Assembly: GCA_002071245.1 (NCBI GenBank)
Contig: MWEV01000186.1
Coordinates: forward strand, 1 to 7,110
Direction of reading: 5' to 3'
Origin: Deltaproteobacteria bacterium ADurb.Bin026
GTDB lineage: Bacteria > Desulfobacterota > Syntrophorhabdia > Syntrophorhabdales > Syntrophorhabdaceae
DNA length: 7,110 nucleotides
This document shows, piece by piece, positions 1-6,800 of the stretch (position 1 is its first letter; the number at the start of each line of letters is the position of its first letter). The translations under genes were made by a program, and so were the position numbers. The notes beneath the pieces were generated by a model. The model worked only from the letters and a program-made list of their open reading frames with translations. It did no database searches and was not told the DNA's origin.

Positions 1-1064
1 TAAAATTTATCAACATTGACGAGCTTCAGATTATTGATGATCTCTTTCATTGGAACGCTTGTAATTTCGCCCCTCAAAAGACTTACCATACGTCCGAAAT
101 CCTCGTTTATAATCAGATCAACCGCTGCTATACCAAACCATCTGGCCATAAGACGGTCACGGGCAGATGGTGTGCCCCCACGCTGGAGATGGCTGAGAAT
201 GAGATGGCGTGATTCGAAACCTGTCTGCTTTTCGATCTCGCTTGCCACATAGCTTGCTATACCTCCAAGAGATTGGTGCCCGAAATCATCCACCTTCCCA
301 TCTCTTAAAAACTCCTGTTGTCCTGTAGGTTTTGCGCCCTCAGATACAACGATTATTGAATAGTTTATCTCCCTTCCTTTTCTATCCTGCAATAATTGAC
401 ATACATGGTTCATATCAAAAAGATGTTCGGGTATTAGTATTATGTATGCACCGCTGCATTCGCCGCCGTGTAATGCAAGCCAACCAGCATGGCGTCCCAT
501 GGTTTCAACTACAAAAATTCTGCCGTGAGAGCCTGCAGTTGTTCTTAGACGATCAATCTCTTCCATGATTACGTTTATTGCGGTGTCAAAACCAAGAGAA
601 TAATCCGTTCCCATAAGGTCATTATCAATTGTTTTGGGAATGCCTACAGTTTTGACCCCCATCTTGTGTAATTTATATGCAACCCCGAGTGTGTCTTCGC
701 CCCCAATTGCAACAACAACGTCTATTCCAAGTTTTTTGATGTTTTCGACTAATATCTCAGATCGGTCATTTTTGGGGTTAAATGGATTTGTACGTGACGT
801 CCCAAGATTGGTACCGCCGTATCGATCCCATGTTCTGACAATCTCCTGGTCAAGGTGTTTAACATATTTTTCGCAACTTTGAGGGTCCTCAGGGTTAACA
901 TCTACAAGCCCGCGCCAGCCGTCAATAACACCAACAACCTCAAAAGAGACAGATCGTTTTCCAGATAGTATCGAATCGAGTGCAGTTTTTGTTACCCATT
1001 TGACGGCGCCATTAAGGCCAGGGCAGTCTCCTCCACCTGTTAAGACAGCTATTTTCATTTTCAT
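1..1064 (-). CDS. 6-phosphofructokinase, predicted PPi-dependent (3' end cut by window edge)
   Basis: Phosphorylates fructose 6-phosphate to fructose 1,6-bisphosphate in cytosolic glycolysis; PPi-using forms are reversible. The ATG at 1064-1062 follows AAGGAG (1076-1071) with a 6-nt spacer. From it 354 codons are open, and a further partial codon beginning TA lies at the edge, so the stop is either right there or just outside. The length suits short group III bacterial PFKs. Visible motifs are the phosphate-donor loop TGGGDCPGLN (residues 9-18), GGEDT (121-125), PKTIDND (143-149, catalytic base Asp147), MGRHAGWLA (189-197, F6P contacts) and LQRGGTPSARDR (293-304). At the two positions equivalent to E. 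coli PfkA Gly104 and Gly124 it has Asp124 and Lys144. This is the established signature of pyrophosphate-dependent PFK, since the Asp blocks the ATP alpha-phosphate site. It is transcribed divergently from fbp. Family assignment is very firm. Donor specificity is inferred from residues only. Confidence 0.95.
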   Translation of the reverse strand, partial: MKMKIAVLTGGGDCPGLNGAVKWVTKTALDSILSGKRSVSFEVVGVIDGWRGLVDVNPEDPQSCEKYVKHLDQEIVRTWDRYGGTNLGTSRTNPFNPKNDRSEILVENIKKLGIDVVVAIGGEDTLGVAYKLHKMGVKTVGIPKTIDNDLMGTDYSLGFDTAINVIMEEIDRLRTTAGSHGRIFVVETMGRHAGWLALHGGECSGAYIILIPEHLFDMNHVCQLLQDRKGREINYSIIVVSEGAKPTGQQEFLRDGKVDDFGHQSLGGIASYVASEIEKQTGFESRHLILSHLQRGGTPSARDRLMARWFGIAAVDLIINEDFGRMVSLLRGEITSVPMKEIINNLKLVNVDKF

Positions 1065-1100
1065 AGTTTTCTCCTTTTGTATGGCATTATAATCATATTA

Positions 1101-1137
1101 TCGCAATAATAAGAGTTTCGTTAATATATTATTGCAA
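1101..1137. repeat. Inverted repeat GCAATAAT / ATTATTGC, possible operator
   Basis: GCAATAAT at 1103-1110 is the exact reverse complement of ATTATTGC at 1128-1135, with a 17-bp spacer. Adding the outer two bases (TC and AA) gives 9 of 10 matching pairs. The left arm is itself part of a smaller dyad, ATTAT-CGCA-ATAAT, at 1097-1110. Arm centres are roughly 25 bp apart, compatible with binding of a dimeric regulator to two sites. The arms are AT-rich, so chance remains possible. No known regulator motif is recognised. Confidence 0.35.
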
Positions 1138-1147
1138 CATATTGTTG
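1135..1147. repeat. Short palindrome CAACA-TAT-TGTTG
   Basis: A perfect 5-bp dyad (CAACA at 1135-1139, TGTTG at 1143-1147) around a 3-bp centre. It directly abuts the right arm of the larger inverted repeat and lies about 70-80 bp upstream of the fbp start. The position suits an activator or repressor half-site pair. No matching known operator is recognised, and a dyad this short could be fortuitous. Confidence 0.25.
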
Positions 1148-1216
1148 ATTTAGTAAAGGGCTTTGTAGTAAATGAATATAATAAAAGTACAAATAAATAT
1201 TTAAAGGAGCTGAATT

Positions 1217-2203
1217 ATGATACACCTTGAGCAAACCTTTATGAACTTTTTATTGGCGCATCAGGAGAAATACAATCGCACATATCACTTCCTCATTCTT
1301 ATGGATTCATTAATCAGTGCGGCAAAACATATACAGCATTATTATCTTACAGGTGCCCTTAAAGGCATTTTGGGACTTGCAAACAAGATTAATGTTCAGG
1401 GCGAAGACGTAATGCGTATGGACCAGATAGCTCATGAGATTGCAATCCATTATCTGAAAACAACAAACAGGGTGATTCACGCAGTAAGCGAGGAAGAGGA
1501 CGATATCATACCGTTAAACGAAGAAGGTGGTCGCTATTTTATATATTTTGACCCGCTTGATGGCTCGTCTAACGTTGCCCATGGTTTACCGGTTGGCTTT
1601 CTCTTTGGTATTGCAAAGAGAAACCTCGAAGGTCCTGAAGATGGCCATTTAAGGGCTGGAAAAGATTATATAGCAGCGGGCATGTTTGTCATCCCTACAG
1701 GTACGTTTACACTTGCGTTGAAAGAGGCTGGTACATGGAGGTTTCATATAAACGATACGATGAATTATGTAATGCCGGTACGTATGATGTTGCCCGAGGA
1801 CAAAAAGACATGGGAGTTGTCCTTTAACGCTGCAAATCAGACTACCTATGCTAAAGGCGTACAGGACTGGATCAGTGCAAATGTTGGCAAATATTCATAC
1901 AGATATCTTGGCGCATTGGCAGGCGATTTCCACCGTACACTCTCTAACGGTGGTATGTTCATGTATCCAGCAATTGTGAATCATCCAAACCCCAAGAAAA
2001 ACAGACCAGAGGGGAAATTGAGGCTTATGTATGAGGCTTCGGTAGTGGCATTTATGAGTAAGGAGGCAGGTGGGGGCGCTGTCGATGAAAATGGAACGCC
2101 AATACTTGATATCGTGCCTTCCAAGCACCACCAAAGGACCGCCCTTTATGTTGGTTCTAAACCTTTGGTAGATGAGATTGCGCAAGTGCTTAGAAATCGT
2201 TAA
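1217..2203 (+). CDS. fbp: Fructose-1,6-bisphosphatase, class I
   Basis: Hydrolyses fructose 1,6-bisphosphate to fructose 6-phosphate and Pi, the committed step of gluconeogenesis, in the cytosol. The ATG follows AAAGGAG (1203-1209) at a 7-nt spacing, and the 328-residue length is normal for the family. Motifs in order are VQGED (60-64), the metal-binding acidic cluster SEEED (91-95), the signature FDPLDGSSN (111-119), the 6-phosphate site RYLG...DFHR (229-240), Tyr250 in FMYPA, Lys267 in GKLRLMYE, and Glu283 in KEAGG. The catalytic and substrate residues are therefore kept. Three stretches are odd. The N-terminal AMP-binding TGELT-type segment reads TYHFL (22-26). The residues after GSSN read VAHGLPVGFLF rather than the usual IDxxVSVGTIF. 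YECNPMAF reads YEASVVAF. Loss of classical AMP inhibition is inferred. The gene is divergent from the PFK gene and upstream of an aldolase-like gene. Confidence 0.95.
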   Translation: MIHLEQTFMNFLLAHQEKYNRTYHFLILMDSLISAAKHIQHYYLTGALKGILGLANKINVQGEDVMRMDQIAHEIAIHYLKTTNRVIHAVSEEEDDIIPLNEEGGRYFIYFDPLDGSSNVAHGLPVGFLFGIAKRNLEGPEDGHLRAGKDYIAAGMFVIPTGTFTLALKEAGTWRFHINDTMNYVMPVRMMLPEDKKTWELSFNAANQTTYAKGVQDWISANVGKYSYRYLGALAGDFHRTLSNGGMFMYPAIVNHPNPKKNRPEGKLRLMYEASVVAFMSKEAGGGAVDENGTPILDIVPSKHHQRTALYVGSKPLVDEIAQVLRNR

Positions 2204-2327
2204 ATTGGATATACCCTTCAGGACATGTGTATTATTGATGATTTAACATATTTTTCAGCTAATGTACGATAAAGGTGGACGAGGCAAAGATGTTTTAAGA
2301 AACAACGTAAAAAAAGGAGGTAACACT
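2204..2327 (+). other. Gap between fbp and the aldolase-like gene
   Basis: This 124-bp AT-rich spacer has no recognisable terminator hairpin, so read-through from fbp is plausible. A weak promoter-like pair, TTGATG (2235-2240) and GCTAAT (2258-2263) with 17-bp spacing, could give the downstream gene its own transcript. The spacer also contains TATTATTG (2230-2237) and AACATATT (2245-2252). Both octamers also occur in the same order upstream of fbp, at 1127-1134 and 1136-1143. An in-frame ATG at 2262 lacks a ribosome binding site and is not taken as a start. Confidence 0.35.
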
Positions 2328-3854
2328 ATGGCTACAAGAAATGGCGCTGACATGATTCATGAAGTATCTGCTATCAAGATATTTAAAAATAGGGCAGAAC
2401 TGTTAAGCGATGGTCTTAAGGGTGCAACTGTTATTAATGGTGAGTTGCGTATAGAAGACAGAGTGACCTTCAAGTCCTCGTTGCCGACATTGGCAGCAAA
2501 TGTAGCGGACTTTGGTGATAAGAGCGCACCGCCGGATGTGCAGGCATTGGCGAGATGGATAATATATGAAGGGGCACAGCAAATGAATGTAAAACTTGCC
2601 TCTCCGCAAGAGGTATATGTTGCTATTGCAGAAAACAGGATAGACAAAGAGATGTCGTTTCCGGCGATCAACATACGCGTTGGCACCCTTGATACTGCGA
2701 GGGCAATGTTTAAGGCGGCGAATGACAAAAAGGTCGGTGCATTGATTGTTGAGATTGCTCGTTCTGAGATGGGTTACACCAAACAAAGCCCTGCTGAATA
2801 CGCTTCTGTGGTACAGGCCGCAGCAATGCTGGAGGGTTTTGAAGGTCCGATATTTTTGCAGGGAGATCATGTGCAATTAAAATCTGCGCCTGTTAGAAGC
2901 GGCGGCGAAGCGGGGGCAAAGGAAATAAACGCCCATCGGAACCTTATCAGAGAACTGTTGGAGGCAGGTTTTGGTTCAATTGACCTTGATATGTCTCCTT
3001 TTGAAAGAAGAACCGAAGAAAACCTGTCTTTTTCGGAACAGCAGGCGGAAAATGCAAGGCTTACTGCAGAGAAGATTGCAGATGTAAGGGCACTGGAAAA
3101 GGAGCTTGGAATTCCCTGGACAGTATTATTAGGGGGAGAGACAGGTGAGGTCGGCAAGATGAATACGAGAAAAGAAGACATCGAGGCGTATGCCGAAGGT
3201 ATTGTTGAAAACATGAAAAGGCTTGGTATTGACCCAGCACTTGGTATTCGTAAGATAGCTGTGAATGATGGCACTGCACATGGGGGCACACCTCTTCCAG
3301 ACGGAACAGTGGCTGATGTAGCAATAGCGTTTGATATATTAAAGATGGCTACAGATTTTGGAAGAAAATACGGGTGGGCAGGCTCGGTTCAGCACGGCGC
3401 ATCGACTTTGCCAAATAATGCATTTAGTTTATTTCCAAAAAACAAGGCAGTAGAGGTGCATCTTGCCACAGGTTTTCAGAATATCACATTCGATAGTGGA
3501 ATTTATAAGATAAAAGGTGCTCAGAGCGAGATCGAACAGTTTTTAGCTGATAATTTTAGAGGGGAGTGGAAGGCAGGTAAGACATTTGCTCAATTCGCCT
3601 ACAGTACACGTAAACAGGCTACAGGCCCATTCAAATGGATGGTATGGACTATGCCAGAGGATATAAGGGCGAAGGTTTCAGAGATACTCTATGACCAATT
3701 TTCCTTTCTGTTTGAACAGCTCGGTGTAGTCGATACAAAGGATTTAATAGCCAAGCACACAACTATACACGATTTCCATCTTGCTCATCCGAAAGAAAAT
3801 GAAACAGCATCTGTCGATAGAGGTAAGGAAGACACCTCTGGTTTGGCTGATTAG
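2328..3854 (+). CDS. Class II fructose-/tagatose-bisphosphate aldolase superfamily protein (508 aa)
   Basis: Likely a zinc-dependent TIM-barrel ketose-bisphosphate aldolase joining dihydroxyacetone phosphate and glyceraldehyde 3-phosphate. The ATG at 2328 is chosen because AAAGGAGG (2313-2320) precedes it by 7 nt; the in-frame ATG at 2262 has no such site. Visible motifs are LQGDH (177-181, Asp180 and His181 matching the catalytic Asp and first zinc His), EAGFGSIDLDMS (212-223), LGGETGEVG (268-276), DGTAHGG (314-320, His318) and VQHGAS (354-359, His356). The three expected zinc ligands are thus present. The usual phosphate-binding NxDxD strand reads VHLATGF (377-383), unlike true FBAs. The QGDH...AGF...LDMS spacing and the HGAST segment resemble GatZ/KbaZ tagatose-bisphosphate aldolase subunits. 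At 508 residues it is far longer than usual FBAs (about 300-360), with a roughly 120-residue C-terminal extension. Position downstream of fbp favours a gluconeogenic FBP-forming role. Superfamily firm, substrate uncertain. Confidence 0.75.
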   Translation: MATRNGADMIHEVSAIKIFKNRAELLSDGLKGATVINGELRIEDRVTFKSSLPTLAANVADFGDKSAPPDVQALARWIIYEGAQQMNVKLASPQEVYVAIAENRIDKEMSFPAINIRVGTLDTARAMFKAANDKKVGALIVEIARSEMGYTKQSPAEYASVVQAAAMLEGFEGPIFLQGDHVQLKSAPVRSGGEAGAKEINAHRNLIRELLEAGFGSIDLDMSPFERRTEENLSFSEQQAENARLTAEKIADVRALEKELGIPWTVLLGGETGEVGKMNTRKEDIEAYAEGIVENMKRLGIDPALGIRKIAVNDGTAHGGTPLPDGTVADVAIAFDILKMATDFGRKYGWAGSVQHGASTLPNNAFSLFPKNKAVEVHLATGFQNITFDSGIYKIKGAQSEIEQFLADNFRGEWKAGKTFAQFAYSTRKQATGPFKWMVWTMPEDIRAKVSEILYDQFSFLFEQLGVVDTKDLIAKHTTIHDFHLAHPKENETASVDRGKEDTSGLAD

Positions 3855-6800
3855 CGTTTATTATTGTTCGGTAGTTTTGAGTTTGAGTTATTAAGAACGG
3901 GGTCGGGTTTGTCCGCCCCGTTTTTTGCGATTTCAAGCAACTTCTCGAGCTGAAAATTGGATTTTTCTGATATGTCGAGCATTTCGTTGAATGTGTTAAG
4001 GTATATAATGGTTTTTTTCACTGCGTCATGAGAAGACAATGAAGCATCAGAGAACACGTTAATCATGGAAATCATTAGAAGCCACCATGCAAGTTTTTCG
4101 AAAGCCTCTTTGTTAAACCACAGGGTTTCCTTGTAACGGTTTACTTGCAGATAAAGTTGTACATCTGGGTCTGAAATGAGCGGCATGAGTATTGGAAATA
4201 TGAGTTCAGCGTTTGATTCTATCAGGCAATTTTGATGTGTTGTCAGTATCTTTGTTGTCAGAAGAGACCATGAGCTTTGCTCTTTGTCATAGCCGCAATC
4301 CAGAAGTGTATTGGAAATTATGAGACCGAGTTTCCATTCATCAATCCAACTGCGGCTCAGCGCGGGCTTTTCCGGTTCATTGGAAACGATGTATCCTAAT
4401 CTGTGGGCAAACAACCAGCAGAAAATCGTGTGCAAAAAGTCATGCAAATTGTTTTGTTGGGGCAATATGTCCGAAATATTGTATTTATGATCTTCTTGTT
4501 GATAATCTCTGAAATGATCAACCACATGGGGCATCTCAATTATGAATTTTGCACAGTGCATTATTTTGCTGGCAAGTGCCGTTTCATCCCCCGTGATGTT
4601 GGTGTATTGTTTGATCGCCTGAAACAGGCTTAATGTTTTATACTCAATATCATTTAAAATCTCTCTCCGGGCGGTTTTTTGTCTATCGAAAAACACATCA
4701 TTGCTCGCTTCAATATATCTTTTGAGGGAATACGGATTTATCAATTCGGAAAAACTGCTGTGGATGGGTTGCAAAAAAACCTCATTAAGCGCATCATAGA
4801 TGTTTGAAACGCCACGCCCATTGAGATATGAGGTGAGAGATGCGTAATGTTGTTTCTCGTTATCCTGAACCTCGCGGAAATCCATAAAAACATGATAATC
4901 ATAAGGTTCAAGCTCAATAAACAAACCTTCATCGAGAAGCCCTATGTTTTTTCTAATATATTCAAGTTCTGTAGTATGATCTCTAAAGATTGTGAAAAGA
5001 TTATCAGCAACGCCCAGATTTAACCCATCTATCAGGGTTTTCTTGATCAACGTCCTTTTGGCGTCTTGTTCGTTTTTAACTGAATATGCGACAGAGTTTT
5101 TAACCCAGCCCTTCGCATGGTTGTTTTTATTATTGTAAACTACAAGTGCGCTTCTATTGTCGTATCTATTGGAATACGCAAAGACATCTTCATTAACCTT
5201 GCCGTTGTCGGTAAAAAAGTCATAAAGAAGGAAGTTGTCAACACCGGCAAAGAGGTACTTATTATGCAAAAGTGGAAATATCTCTCTTTCATGGCGTTTA
5301 ATGAGGTGATAATCAGGCGTTTCCTCCCAATATGCCTTTCTATATTCCATGCCGTATTTTTCGGTAAATCCTTCTATCTGCCCATGACCAAACATGGGAA
5401 GTCCGGGCATTGTGACCATCATTGTGCAGATACCAAAATATTTTTTGTCTTTTCCAAATTGTTCGACGGCAGTTTTTTCATCGGGATTGTTCATGAAATT
5501 AACGAGTCTCTTTAGGATTTCAGGATCAAACTCAAGTATATTTTTCATAACGGTGCGGTACTTTGCATTTTCTTCATCTCTCAGCATGTTCATAAATGCG
5601 CTGTTATAAACCCTGTGCATCCCGAGGGTACGCACAAAATAGCCTTCGAGCAGCCAGAAAGCCTCTGCCATCAAAAGTGTATCAGGTGCCTCAGATGCAA
5701 TGCGGTCGACGACCTCTCTCCAGAATTCATGAGGTATATGTGCATCGAAATCATCCTTATTCATGCTGTATTCCGACCTTGTAGGGATTGCCCCTCCCTT
5801 TCCAGGTTCTGGAAACCAGAGTCTTTGGTAGTGTTTTTTTGTCAATGTCATTGCTGCATCGAAACGAATGATAGGAAATTTACGGGCTACATGGATGATA
5901 GTCTGGATCATGGCCTCACGGACTTCTGGTTTCAGATAGTTTAGTTGTGCCGTGTCGTTCCAGGGCATACTGGTACCATCATTGCCATGGTATATGTATA
6001 TTTCTTCGCCTGTTTGTCTGTCGAGTCTCTTGAATACTACAGAAGCATCAGTTCGGTCAAAGTAATGGTCTTCTATGAAAATTCCGATCCGTCCGTCATG
6101 CGACAGGTTATGCTTTTGGAATGAATACCAGGGAAATGGATTGTGTTTAAGTGAAACGAACCAATCCGGATGTTCTATAACCCATCTGGAAAAAATGCCT
6201 GTGTGGTTTGGTACCATATCGCTTGCAAGGCGGATACCACGCTGCCATGCCTTGTCTTTCAAAACCATGTATGCGTTTTCGCCTCCGAGATGGTTTGCGA
6301 TAGTATAATCGTACAGGGAATAGGCGGATGGTGCTGCCTCCGGGTTACCGCAAAGTTGTTTTATCTTTTGTGAGGCAGGACTCCTCTCCCATAAACCAAT
6401 AAGCCACAACCCAGTAAAACCCTGTTTTTGTATGATATCAAGCTCTTCATCCGGTATCTGGTCAAGCTTTCTTATTGGTAGGCCATATTTTTTGGATAAC
6501 TGGTCAAGCCATACATATATGTTTTTGGCAATTAGGACAAGTTGTGGCATCCATGCGAGATCAGGGCTGAAACGTTCTGATTCGGCAAATTCCATACCAA
6601 AACCAGCCTTGAAGCTGATGGCTGCAGTTGGCCCTGGACCGGTAAAGGTTATCTTTTCTTCTTCCTTTATCAGGTCAAGACTTCCAAGAATTCTAAACTG
6701 AAACCTTTTCAGCAGAAAGCCCCAGTTTTCTCTGATGTATTCAATTTGTCCGGGCAATGAATGCGGCGATGCTATCGCTGGGCTTCTCAGCATGTCTATC

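Larger units (their letters stand above)
1065..1216. promoter_or_regulatory. Divergent AT-rich control region between the phosphofructokinase and fbp genes
   Basis: This 152-bp non-coding stretch must hold the promoters of both flanking genes. Toward fbp, a perfect TATAAT lies at 1177-1182, but no good -35 sits at 16-18 bp; TTGATT at 1145-1150 is too far away. Toward the PFK gene, the minus strand reads TATAAT at 1091-1086, also without a convincing -35. TTGCAA (minus strand, 1138-1133) followed about 17 bp later by TCTTAT is an alternative. The middle carries an inverted repeat (1101-1137) and a small palindrome (1135-1147), listed separately. The ribosome binding sites lie at the two ends: AAGGAG at 1076-1071 for PFK and AAAGGAG at 1203-1209 for fbp. 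The region is certain; the individual promoter hexamers are guesses. Confidence 0.6.

Noticed and set aside
16..882. Plus-strand open frames (16-252, 332-568, 634-882) as genes
   Set aside because: They lie antisense to the clearly recognised phosphofructokinase, have no convincing ribosome binding sites, and their translations are composition shadows without motifs.
1088..1093. Plus-strand TATAAT close to the PFK start as an fbp promoter
   Set aside because: A -35 at normal spacing would fall in the PFK ribosome-binding/start area and reads AGTTTT-like. The match is probably a by-product of AT-rich sequence and of the minus-strand TATAAT that overlaps it.
1895..2185. Minus-strand open frame inside fbp
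   Set aside because: It overlaps conserved FBPase motifs on the other strand and has no ribosome binding site or recognisable domain.
2262..2264. ATG at 2262 as the start of the aldolase-like gene (22 extra residues)
   Set aside because: No Shine-Dalgarno sequence precedes it, whereas the ATG at 2328 has AAAGGAGG at 7-nt spacing. The extra residues (MYDKGGRGKDV...) look like translated leader.
2357..3324. Several minus-strand open frames across the aldolase-like gene
   Set aside because: They overlap each other and the conserved metal-ligand motifs of the real gene; their residues mirror its codons.
4403..6701. Plus-strand (and one minus-strand) short frames inside the GH13 gene
   Set aside because: They are shadows of a continuous 1085-codon frame with complete GH13 motifs. 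The frame at 5117-5515 is the longest but has no support beyond being open.
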